DNA of 64,000 nt from Prevotella sp. (lineage in GTDB: Bacteria; Bacteroidota; Bacteroidia; Bacteroidales; Bacteroidaceae): NCBI GenBank assembly GCA_016285075.1, contig JAEEQB010000017.1:1-64000 (forward strand). The letters are read 5' to 3'. Below the pieces are notes generated by a model. That model searched no databases and was not told the DNA's origin. It saw only the letters and a list, made by a program, of their open reading frames with translations. Shown piece after piece: positions 8,062-15,934 of the stretch (the stretch's first letter is position 1; each line of letters opens with the position of its first letter). The translations under genes were made by a program, and so were the position numbers.

Positions 8062-10182
8062 TTATCCATAGAGGATGAAGGGGAAAACCCAGAGTTTTTC
8101 GCTCTTCTTCACTTTCACGAAGCGGACGCCGTTACTCTCGTCGATCTCCACCGCGTAGGCATATTCCTCGCTGGCCTCAATGCTGGTCCAAAATCTGCAT
8201 TTGCCTTTAAGAGTGATGTCATAAGTGATGCGCTTTTCCTCAGGCACCCCGGCCTTGTCGTATAAATCATTGATGGCCTTAATTAACATGGCGCCTTGTG
8301 CAGAGTAATCCCATACGTTCATGCCCTTAAAGGCCCACACCCACTGTCCCGGGGTAGGCAGGAAGAACTGTGAGGGCATAAATTGAAAGTGTCCGCCAGG
8401 CTCGTCGTCTATTAAATGATCCTTTAAGACGTCCCTGGAGCTTTCGGCAGCGGGGTGCTCGTGACTATCATTACAGAGCTTTTTCGTGATGCTTATACCG
8501 GTACTCGTACTAATGAACTTAGTGTAGTCCTTGTCTTGGTCGATGACGGTGCCACAGACCGCATTGGTCGGTCCCCATGTCAATAAAGTTTCACTACCGG
8601 GATTGGCATAGTATAAGGAGATGGCTAAGACACTGTTGCCGGTACTTTCATCCAATTCATTCATTTTGCCATGATTATTATAGACAATCATGGCAACGGG
8701 TTCGTATTTGGAATCCTTCTTTGCTGCAGAATAGGTGGCAAAGACATTGCCATTATCACTGATGATATGGCCCACCTGTGGATTGTCATTGGTATTGGTA
8801 ATTACCTCTTCGACTTGATCGAGCTTCTCTTTATGACCCACTAAGACGTCGGTACACTTGCCGATTTTGTTGGTAGGACCGGGGTTGGTGCCGCCGTTCA
8901 GCTGCTTGCCCGAGGCCTGTACCACCACGATGGCTCTGCCGGTATAGCCGGCGTTGGTGTTCTCCGCTTTAGCTTCACCGTAAAGGGCGAAGTCGGTGCA
9001 GTCGAACTTCGTGTTTTCATTGGCATTGTAGGTCCAGGTCTTTTCGCCTAAGGTCTGTGTGCTGTTAAAGTCGCCACTCTGCTGGCAGGTGTAGATGGTG
9101 CAGTCGCTGCCCATGCCCAGCATCGAGAAGTTGTGACCGTAGTAGAGCATGGTGATGCCGTCGATACTGTAATCGAAGTAAGACTTTTTGACTTGGCCTT
9201 TAACAAATTGTCCTTTATCTATAACGCCAGGCAGTACCAGGTCCCAGATGTTATGGTCGTTCCAATACTTGGCCAGGTTCTTCACGTAGTCATCGTTGTG
9301 GGCTTTGACGCCGAGGTCGCCCAAACCGTCCTCCATGATGTCGCCCTTGGCATTGCGGCTGGCGTATTTATCGGGATTGTTCAGGGTGTACATCAGCTGT
9401 GCGAAGTATTTCAGGTGCTTCGTCTCCTCGCTGTTGCCAAGCTTCTGCTGGATCTTGTGCTGTCCGTTCTTGCCGGTCTTGGCCTTGATGAGGCGGACGT
9501 TCGTCTTGAAGCCCGTGCTCTTGCTGTCGGCGGCGAGCAGCTGCATGGTCACCCAGTGGGTGTCTTCCTTGCCGGCGGGGCTGTAGGCCGAGCGCACGCA
9601 GATCCAGTGGCGGCCGTCTCCGTCCTTCACCACGTCACCGATGTGGTAGTAGGGGTCGCCGGTGAACGAGCCATTCTCGCCCATGGCCGAGGCAGGCACG
9701 AGGCGCAGCTGCGACAGCTTGGGCATCTGCTTGATGTTCACGTCGATGACAGCCGTCTCGGCGCTGCTGTTCGTGGCGGTGAACTTCAGGCTACCCACGC
9801 CGTCCTTGCTCCAGGTGGCGGTGGTGGCGTTATCGGCGAGGTTCTCGCCCGTGAGGGTGCGGAACATGGACACGGCCTCGGACAGGTCGGCCACGGTCAC
9901 GGAGCGTACCAGCGGCTGCGAGGCGTCGAGGATCTTACCCTTCGTCGGCTCGTAGGTGGCTGTCTTCCAGTTGTCGGGCAGTGAGTCGAGCTCACACAGG
10001 GTGCCCACCACGCGGTACAGGGCGTAAGCCACCTCACCATTCTTCTCGTATGGGTCGTCGGCTTTCAGCTCCTCGTTTCCGCCTTTCTTGTCATCGTCAT
10101 CATCGCTGCAAGCGGTGATGGTTGTGCCCAGGCTCACTACCAGTGTAGCCATCAGCATGTAGTTGAATAGTTTCTTCATCAT
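8062..10182 (-). CDS. Surface lipoprotein, paralogous family, one FISUMP/DUF1566-like C-terminal domain
   Basis: A 706-residue lipoprotein of unknown function, first gene of the leftmost operon. Start MMKKLF at 10182; lipobox TITAC (Cys25) then SDDDDDKK. Residues about 45-230 are the shared N-terminal domain: TYEPTKGK, VGSLKFT, MPKLSQLRLV, YYHIGDVV and HWICVRSAYSP followed by DTHWV. A middle region to about 430 is nearly identical to that of the 952-residue lipoprotein at 12745-15603. The C-terminal part from about 450 is FISUMP/DUF1566-like, with a PVAMIVY strand, HEHPAAE, FLPTPGQWV and a final FWTSIEA. The abrupt change from near-identity to divergence between the two paralogues suggests recombination. 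The conserved regulatory block lies about 95 bp upstream. Confidence 0.8.
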   Translation of the reverse strand: MMKKLFNYMLMATLVVSLGTTITACSDDDDDKKGGNEELKADDPYEKNGEVAYALYRVVGTLCELDSLPDNWKTATYEPTKGKILDASQPLVRSVTVADLSEAVSMFRTLTGENLADNATTATWSKDGVGSLKFTATNSSAETAVIDVNIKQMPKLSQLRLVPASAMGENGSFTGDPYYHIGDVVKDGDGRHWICVRSAYSPAGKEDTHWVTMQLLAADSKSTGFKTNVRLIKAKTGKNGQHKIQQKLGNSEETKHLKYFAQLMYTLNNPDKYASRNAKGDIMEDGLGDLGVKAHNDDYVKNLAKYWNDHNIWDLVLPGVIDKGQFVKGQVKKSYFDYSIDGITMLYYGHNFSMLGMGSDCTIYTCQQSGDFNSTQTLGEKTWTYNANENTKFDCTDFALYGEAKAENTNAGYTGRAIVVVQASGKQLNGGTNPGPTNKIGKCTDVLVGHKEKLDQVEEVITNTNDNPQVGHIISDNGNVFATYSAAKKDSKYEPVAMIVYNNHGKMNELDESTGNSVLAISLYYANPGSETLLTWGPTNAVCGTVIDQDKDYTKFISTSTGISITKKLCNDSHEHPAAESSRDVLKDHLIDDEPGGHFQFMPSQFFLPTPGQWVWAFKGMNVWDYSAQGAMLIKAINDLYDKAGVPEEKRITYDITLKGKCRFWTSIEASEEYAYAVEIDESNGVRFVKVKKSEKLWVFPFILYG

Positions 10183-10198
10183 ATTAAAAAATTATCAA

Positions 10199-10238
10199 TT
10201 ATCCATTATCAATTATCATTTATCATTTATCATTTAGG
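10199..10238. repeat. ATCATTT heptanucleotide array (representative of many)
   Basis: A run of ATCATTT units directly upstream of the 706-residue lipoprotein, followed by a GC palindrome (GGGCGCAGCCCGC). Similar arrays lie near 10407-10430, 15885-15908, 18288-18318, 21628-21664, 24192-24221, 31183-31254, 34160-34190, 43810-43834, 46848-46880, 49896-49926 and 52205-52241. In two genes (ends at 10427 and 21660) the last codons and stop are themselves formed by this repeat. Confidence 0.8.
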
Positions 10239-10276
10239 GCGCAGCCCGCAGGCTGCAGCCCGCCCTGTTTTGTTTG

Positions 10277-10391
10277 CAAAGATACACAATTTCTGTGAAT
10301 TATGTACATTTTGTGCCTTTTTTTTTATATATATATGCGACAGTAGCCTTAAAAAACGACAAATCGGGCCTTATGGACCCGATTTTGTCGC
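10277..10391 (-). promoter_or_regulatory. Promoter with GCGACA/TGTCGC triple half-site (copy 1)
   Basis: On the minus strand the -7 element TATCTTTG lies at 10277-10284. Upstream are a GCGACA half-site at 10337-10342, a second (ACGACA) at 10356-10361 and an inverted TGTCGC at 10386-10391. The last two also form the ends of a long hairpin (CGACAAATCGGGCC against its complement). Spacings of 60, 19 and 30 bp match the other copies. There is no recognisable TTTG -33 box, which fits an activator-dependent promoter (inference). Confidence 0.75.
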
Positions 10392-10426
10392 ATGGCCGCA
10401 GGCCATTATCATTTATCATTTATCAT

Positions 10427-12610
10427 TTAGGGCTTCGCCCGCTTAAACGCGATGAAGGGCACTACGGGCATTTGCATGAATGCCTTAATGTCGGGATTCA
10501 AGTAGTTATAGGAAAGAGCGAACGTATTGACCCATTCTGGCTTGGATGGCGTCGACGTCCATGCGTGGTAGGTGTATGTGCTGAAGCTAACTTCAGCCTT
10601 TTCCAACAGCCGTTTGACGGCTTCACGTTCTTCTTCCCTATTGTTAACAGACTTGTTACCACTTTCATCATCCCATGTCATGCCGAGGCCCTTGTAGGCC
10701 AGGATCCACTGTCCACCGGCGGGCAGGAACCATCCGCTGAAGTCGTAGGTCTGCAGACCCTCTTCGCCCACCTTGGGTGTGTAGTCGATACAGGCCTTGG
10801 CGGCAGGATGCTTGTGCCCCTTGCCGTTACAGCCGCCAACCAGGTACTTGGTGTTGCTGATGCCGTCGAGGTGAGGCCGCAGGGCCTTCATGCTGTTTGC
10901 ATACTCGAGACCGCAGTCTGAATCACTACTCAATGACGATTCGTTCCACTGCACGTTCCTAACACTCGTGAGGGCCATGGCCAGGCCGGTGTACTCGGTG
11001 TCGGTCTCTACCGGGTTGTCGCTGTCGCCTATATAGACCACGACGGCCGCTGCCGTGCTCTTCTTGTTGGCTATGGCACATGTAGTGTAGAACTTGCCGT
11101 CCTGACCCAGGATGCAGCCCACCACGGGCTTTTCCAAAGTGCCTTCGCTGTCGAGGATGTCATCACGTTCCTCTGGCTCTACGCTGAGGTTGTTGATGCC
11201 GTACCGCTTGTTGTAGTTGTAGACCTCCGTGAAGCCGTCGATGGGAAATTTCTTGTTGTAGACGGTACCGGTCAGTGCGCTCAGCTCGTCACCGGTGGCG
11301 TGGCGGATGATGTGGCGGTGGTCGCTGGTGCCGAAGAACTTCACTATCTCCAAGTAAGGATGCACGTCGGTGTACTCATCGGCCACGTCAATCACGAAGT
11401 CCTTGCTGGGATCGTCCTTGTAGATGACCTGGGCCGACGGCTTGGCGTAGGTCACGTCATGGCAGTTGCTTTGCGCATTACGTCCGTACTTATAGATGTA
11501 TTCATAGAGCGTGGGCGAGTTGCTGAAGAAGGTGTTCCACGAATAGCCGTCGCAGAGCAGGTAGAGGCCTCTGTTGTACAAGAGGGTACTCATTTCACTG
11601 CGCGATTCAGCGAGGATGGCGTGCCACAGGTCTACCTCCTTGCCTTTGGACAGGGTGACCTTGGTCTCCTCCCAACCCTTGTTGACGCGCTTCCAGAACT
11701 GCTGGCTGTGGTATTTCACGAGGGACTTGTCGAAGTCGTTGAACATGGGCACACCCTTGTTGAAGATGCTCTTGTAGGGATTGTCCGTGATGTTCTGTTC
11801 CCACTTGTCGGGATTGGTCATGGCCCACACCATCTCGGCGAAGTTCTGCATGTGCTTCTTGTTGACACCCAGGTTCTTGGGCAGGGTGTAGGTGAAGCCG
11901 TTGGTCTTCGAGGTGTAGGAGTAGATGTTTTTCTTCGGCAGGGGACTGAGGGTGATCCAGTGGCTGTCGCCCTTGCCCTCGGGTTCGAACGAGGGGCGCA
12001 CGCACACCCAGTACTCCATCTTGCCATCCTCGTTTGCGCGCGAGATGACGTCGCCGAAACGGTAGTAGCAGGTGGAGTAGTTGGCATTGTCGCCCTTCTG
12101 TGCGAGGGTGAGGTAGATGATCTTCTGCAGCTTCGGTATCTGCTTGATGCTCACGTCGACCGTGGCCAAGGTCTGGCCGTCGGTGCTCTTCGTGTAGGTG
12201 AGCGTGCCCACGTCGGGGTCGCTCCAAGAATAGGTGGCTGTCTCGCTGTTCATGACGCCATTGTCCAAGCCCACCAAGTCGGCAAAACGCTGGGCTGCCG
12301 ATGCTGCATCGTCGGTAACCACCAAGCGCACGGTGCTGTTGCCCTGCTGCGGCTCACCGATGGTGGGCTCGTAGGTCTTTGAGGCATAGTCGTCGGTGGC
12401 CTGCAAGGTACCGACGAGCTGACCTGCTACGTTCCAGAACTTCGAGGCTTTCTCTGCCAGCTCGGCTGCCTCTTTCTCTGCCCGCTCTTCAGCCGACAGC
12501 TTGTCGTCATCGTCCTTACAGCTCATGGTGAGCGCGCTCACCATGAGAATGCTTAATGCATAATGCATAATGCATAATGAGCTGCGCCAATTAAATCGTT
12601 TTGTCTTCAT
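10427..12610 (-). CDS. Surface lipoprotein, paralogous family, FISUMP-like C-terminus
   Basis: A 727-residue lipoprotein, function unknown. ATG 12610 (MKTKRFNW) is chosen over the first in-frame codon because it begins a signal peptide matching those of several paralogues. The core of that signal (WRSSLCIMHYALS) is translated from GCATAAT repeats. The lipobox ends in Cys31, followed by KDDDD. Residues about 45-260 are the shared N-terminal domain with KTYEPTIGE, VGTLTYT, IPKLQKIIY, YYRFGDVI and YWVCVRPSF followed by DSHWITL. From about 480 the FISUMP-like section shows PVVGCILG, HKHPAAKAC, WFLPAGGQW and HAWTST. The final residues RAKP and the stop come from the GC palindrome/ATCATTT repeat. 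It lies downstream of the 952-residue gene and probably shares its transcript. Confidence 0.8.
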   Translation of the reverse strand: MKTKRFNWRSSLCIMHYALSILMVSALTMSCKDDDDKLSAEERAEKEAAELAEKASKFWNVAGQLVGTLQATDDYASKTYEPTIGEPQQGNSTVRLVVTDDAASAAQRFADLVGLDNGVMNSETATYSWSDPDVGTLTYTKSTDGQTLATVDVSIKQIPKLQKIIYLTLAQKGDNANYSTCYYRFGDVISRANEDGKMEYWVCVRPSFEPEGKGDSHWITLSPLPKKNIYSYTSKTNGFTYTLPKNLGVNKKHMQNFAEMVWAMTNPDKWEQNITDNPYKSIFNKGVPMFNDFDKSLVKYHSQQFWKRVNKGWEETKVTLSKGKEVDLWHAILAESRSEMSTLLYNRGLYLLCDGYSWNTFFSNSPTLYEYIYKYGRNAQSNCHDVTYAKPSAQVIYKDDPSKDFVIDVADEYTDVHPYLEIVKFFGTSDHRHIIRHATGDELSALTGTVYNKKFPIDGFTEVYNYNKRYGINNLSVEPEERDDILDSEGTLEKPVVGCILGQDGKFYTTCAIANKKSTAAAVVVYIGDSDNPVETDTEYTGLAMALTSVRNVQWNESSLSSDSDCGLEYANSMKALRPHLDGISNTKYLVGGCNGKGHKHPAAKACIDYTPKVGEEGLQTYDFSGWFLPAGGQWILAYKGLGMTWDDESGNKSVNNREEEREAVKRLLEKAEVSFSTYTYHAWTSTPSKPEWVNTFALSYNYLNPDIKAFMQMPVVPFIAFKRAKP

Positions 12611-12643
12611 TGTCGTTATGTCGTTTTTTTTCTCTTGTTTCCC

Positions 12644-12723
12644 GATAACCAAGGGTTATTTTCCAATAACCATGGGTTATTCTCAAATAACCTTGGGTTA
12701 TTTTGCAATAACCTTGGGTTATT
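12644..12723. repeat. Four tandem palindromes, 21-bp spacing
   Basis: Four copies of a 17-bp palindrome of the type AATAACCnnGGGTTATT start at 12644, 12665, 12686 and 12707, exactly 21 bp apart. They sit between two lipoprotein genes of one operon. A three-copy relative is at 28542-28600. Confidence 0.85.
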
Positions 12724-12744
12724 TGAGAATAAACGCCAGTTATA

Positions 12745-15603
12745 TTAGTAATTCAGTTTGAAGGCCACGAACGCACGGGCGGCATTAGCCAACTCATCGA
12801 GGCTGGCGGAACTGATGCCGTTGTTCTTACTGAATGTCCAGATGTAAATCTCGGAGTTCTGCGTGTTAGTCCAGTACTTGAGGTTTTCCTTCAGCTTATA
12901 ATTCGACAGTCCGGCTTTTGTAAAGGCGTCCTGGAAGCTCTGGAACACAGTGCTCTTGTCCTTGTCAAACTGGCTCGAACCGTTCCACTTGTTGCCTAAG
13001 CCCTCGGCTGCGAGGATCCACTGGCCGGCGCTGGGCAGGAACCACTTGCTGAAGTCCTCGGAAAAATTCTCATTGTATTTATAGTCGAAGGTGCTACATT
13101 TTTTTGCCATCGATTTTTCGGGGGCCTTGTTGGTCTGGGCGATACCGTCCTTGAAGGTGGCTATCTGGCTCATGTCTTGCGTGTGGGTGCTGTAATACTT
13201 CGCATCTTCTGTCTTCCAATCTCCCCACGCTCCTGTCACATCTGTCAGGTTGATGGCGAGACCTTCATAGGCGGTGCCAGTCTCCACGGGGTCGCCGCTG
13301 GAATTTGCATAGACCACGAGGGCCACGGGCTTGGTATTGGCCGAGCTGGCATCGGAAGCATTCTTGTAGAACTTACCGTTGGCAGCTAACACGTGGCCAA
13401 CCTTGGATGCTTGCTCCATAACCTCGGAGGGCAGGGCATCGGGATCTTGGGTGCCGCCATTGTCATACTTGAAGGCGATGAAGGCGCGTACCCAGCATTC
13501 CTCACTCTTCTTGAAAGAGTTCATATAGCCGTCCGATCCATCAGTAGCGAAGAGCATACCGTAGGTAAGATTGAAGGATTTCTCGGTGGCGGAAAGGTAT
13601 TTTCCCTTGGGGCAATACTCCTTGACGCCAGAATTATTGAAGAAATTGTATACCGATACACTCTTCGAGAACTGTCCATCGTTCTTGTTCCAGGTGGCTC
13701 CCATGCCCTGCATGGCCAGGATCCACTGTCCGGCGCTGGGCAGGAAGGTGCTACTGAATTTGTTTCCGTCCAAATTGTTCTCTATGTAGAGCTTGGCATT
13801 GAAATCCTTTGCATACTTGGCAGCATTGTGCGTGTGACCGGCCGTGCAGTTGGCGTTAGCCAGCCGATCGGTGGTGGCAATGCCGTCGAGGACGAGTGCA
13901 AGGTTTCCGAACTTGGCCGTGGCAGTGGAGCAATAGGATGTACAGGCATCATCACTGCTGGCATAGGCGTAGGCGTCATTCTTATACAATGCGTGATAGA
14001 CATTATCCATGGTCATGATCAGTCCGTTGAAGTTCTTGCCTTTCTCCACGCGCTTGTTGTCGCCCATGTAAACAACGATGCCAATAGGCTTGTTATTCTT
14101 ACCCTCGTAATACTCGTATGATAACAAGTCCTTGTAGAATACACCATTCTTTGAAACGAGCGCACCTAACTGAGGCTTGGATAAGGCCGGGGTGACGTTG
14201 GGCTGGGGGTCTTGGGGGTCTTCTTGCTGCTGTTCGGTGTTGAAGTTCTTGTCCTTACCCACCAAGACGTCGGTACACTTGCCGATTGTCTTGGTAGGAC
14301 CGGGGTCGGAGCCGCCGTTGAGCTGCTTGCCAGAAGCCTGTACGATGAGGATGGCTTTCCCGGTATAGCCGGCATTGGTATTTGTCCCGGCTTGACCGTT
14401 AAGGGCGAATTCGGTGCAGTCGAACTTCGTGTTCTCATCGGCATTGTAGGTCCAGGTCTTCTTGCCTAAGGTCTGTGTGCTAAGACAGGTGCCGCTCTGC
14501 TGGCAGGTGTAGATGGTGCAGTCGTTGCCCATGCCCATCATCGAGAAGTCGTGACCGTAGTAGAGCATGGTGATGCCGTCATTAACGTCATTGAAGTAAG
14601 CCTTAGTGACCTTGCCTTTAGTGAGCTTTCCGTTTTCTATAGTGCCAGGCAGTACCAGATCCCAGATGTTGTTGTCTTTCCAATACTTGGCCAGGTTCTC
14701 CACATAGACGTTTTTGTGGGCCTGGACGCTCAGGTCGCCCAAACCGTCCTCCATGACCATACCCTTGGAATTGTTGTTAGAGTATTGTTTTGGATTGTTC
14801 AGGATGTACATCAGCTGTGCGAAGTACTTCAAGTGCTTCGTGTCCTCGCTGTTGCCTAACTTCTGCTGGATCTTGTGCAGTCCGTTCTTGCCGGTCTTGG
14901 CATTGATGGTGCGGACGTTCGTCTTGAACTTCGTGCTCTTGCTGTCGGCGGTGAGAATCTGCATGGACACCCAGTGGGTATCCTCCTTGCTGGCGGGGCT
15001 GTAGGCCGAGCGCACGCAGATCCAGTGGCGGCCGTCTCCGTCCTTCACCACGTCGCCGATGTGGTAATAGGGGTCGCCGGTGAACGAGCCGTTCTCGCCC
15101 ATGGCCGAGGCAGGCACGAGGCGCAGCTGCGACAGCTTGGGCATCTGCTTGATGTTCACGTCGATGACAGCCGTCTCGGCGCTGCTGTTCGTGGCGGTGA
15201 ACTTCAGGCTACCCACGCCGTCCTTGCTCCAGGTGGCGGTGGTGGCGTTGTCGGCGATGTTCTCGCCAGTGAGGCTGCGGAACACCGACACAGCCTCGGC
15301 CAGGTTGGCCACGGCAATAGAGCGTACCAGCGGCTGCGAGGCGTCGAGCACCTTACCCTTCGTCGGCTCGTAAGTGGCTGACTTCCAGTTGTCTGACAGC
15401 GAGTCAAGCCCGCACAGGTTACCTACTACGCGGAACAGGGCGGAAGCCACCTCACCATTCTTCTCGTATGGGTCGTCGGCTTTCAGCTCCTCGTTTCCAC
15501 CTTTCTTCTCATCATCGTCATCATCGCTACAAGCGGTGATGGTTGTGCCAAAGCTCACTACCAGTGCAGCCATCAGCATCCAGTTGAATAATTTCTTCAT
15601 CAT
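12745..15603 (-). CDS. Large surface lipoprotein, paralogous family, two FISUMP-like domains
   Basis: A 952-residue lipoprotein, function unknown. Start ATG 15603 (MMKKLFNW); lipobox TITAC (Cys25) and SDDDDDEKK. The N-terminal domain (about 45-230) and the middle region (to about 435) are close to identical to the 706-residue paralogue, with more than 200 bp almost unchanged at DNA level around 15000-15390. Two FISUMP-like domains follow, about 465-715 and 735-950. Each has a VGxVxxxNGxFY opening, a glycine-rich GLxxxL strand, FLPSAGQWIL and a final strand ending AFIAFK or AFVAFK. The first carries HTHNAAK. A GTQDPDALPSE linker joins the two domains, as in the 948-residue paralogue. It opens a transcript that continues into the 727-residue lipoprotein. 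Its promoter carries the conserved triple half-site. Confidence 0.85.
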   Translation of the reverse strand: MMKKLFNWMLMAALVVSFGTTITACSDDDDDEKKGGNEELKADDPYEKNGEVASALFRVVGNLCGLDSLSDNWKSATYEPTKGKVLDASQPLVRSIAVANLAEAVSVFRSLTGENIADNATTATWSKDGVGSLKFTATNSSAETAVIDVNIKQMPKLSQLRLVPASAMGENGSFTGDPYYHIGDVVKDGDGRHWICVRSAYSPASKEDTHWVSMQILTADSKSTKFKTNVRTINAKTGKNGLHKIQQKLGNSEDTKHLKYFAQLMYILNNPKQYSNNNSKGMVMEDGLGDLSVQAHKNVYVENLAKYWKDNNIWDLVLPGTIENGKLTKGKVTKAYFNDVNDGITMLYYGHDFSMMGMGNDCTIYTCQQSGTCLSTQTLGKKTWTYNADENTKFDCTEFALNGQAGTNTNAGYTGKAILIVQASGKQLNGGSDPGPTKTIGKCTDVLVGKDKNFNTEQQQEDPQDPQPNVTPALSKPQLGALVSKNGVFYKDLLSYEYYEGKNNKPIGIVVYMGDNKRVEKGKNFNGLIMTMDNVYHALYKNDAYAYASSDDACTSYCSTATAKFGNLALVLDGIATTDRLANANCTAGHTHNAAKYAKDFNAKLYIENNLDGNKFSSTFLPSAGQWILAMQGMGATWNKNDGQFSKSVSVYNFFNNSGVKEYCPKGKYLSATEKSFNLTYGMLFATDGSDGYMNSFKKSEECWVRAFIAFKYDNGGTQDPDALPSEVMEQASKVGHVLAANGKFYKNASDASSANTKPVALVVYANSSGDPVETGTAYEGLAINLTDVTGAWGDWKTEDAKYYSTHTQDMSQIATFKDGIAQTNKAPEKSMAKKCSTFDYKYNENFSEDFSKWFLPSAGQWILAAEGLGNKWNGSSQFDKDKSTVFQSFQDAFTKAGLSNYKLKENLKYWTNTQNSEIYIWTFSKNNGISSASLDELANAARAFVAFKLNY

Positions 15604-15622
15604 ATTAATTAGCAATTATCAA

Positions 15623-15733
15623 TTGACTTCGTCGACTTCCCTCACGCTCGGCCATTTCTTGCGTCCCTTCGGTAGCAAGCGGCAGAGCCGAGCGGAGAGC
15701 AAGCTCTCATGGTTCTCGCTTATTCGGGAAGTT
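15623..15733. repeat. 111-bp interspersed element with inverted arms
   Basis: This element starts TTGACTTCGTCGACTTCC and ends CTTATTCGGGAAGTTA, with arms that pair around AGCAAGCTCTCATGG and GAGCGTGAGGG-type sequences. A nearly identical copy is at 31256-31367, a shortened copy at 42994-43068, and a diverged one inside a signal-peptide coding region at 33928-33990. It lies between a promoter and its gene here, so it forms part of the 5' leader. Confidence 0.8.
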
Positions 15734-15761
15734 AGGGCGCGTGCCGCCCTGTTTTTGTGCG

Positions 15762-15876
15762 CAAAGGTACACATTTTCTGCGAATTACGTACATTTTGCC
15801 TCTTTTTTTTGCGTTTTACCTGCGACAGTGACCATATTTTACGACAAATCGGGCCTTCACAGCCCGATTCTGTCGC
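15762..15876 (-). promoter_or_regulatory. Promoter with GCGACA/TGTCGC triple half-site (copy 2)
   Basis: Minus-strand -7 element TACCTTTG at 15762-15769. Half-sites are GCGACA at 15822, ACGACA at 15841 and inverted TGTCGC at 15871, giving spacings of 60, 19 and 30 bp. The 30 bp just upstream of the -7 box are almost identical to copies 1 and 4. It drives the 952- and 727-residue lipoprotein genes through a 159-bp leader. Confidence 0.75.
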
Positions 15877-15934
15877 ATTATCAATTATCATTTATCATTT
15901 ATCATTTAGGCCTTCGGCCGCAGGCCGTCGGCCG

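Noticed and set aside
10337..10391. The GCGACA hairpins as simple terminators of the upstream operon
   Set aside because: They do sit after gene ends, but the half-sites keep fixed distance to the next promoter, and two copies cannot form the stem.
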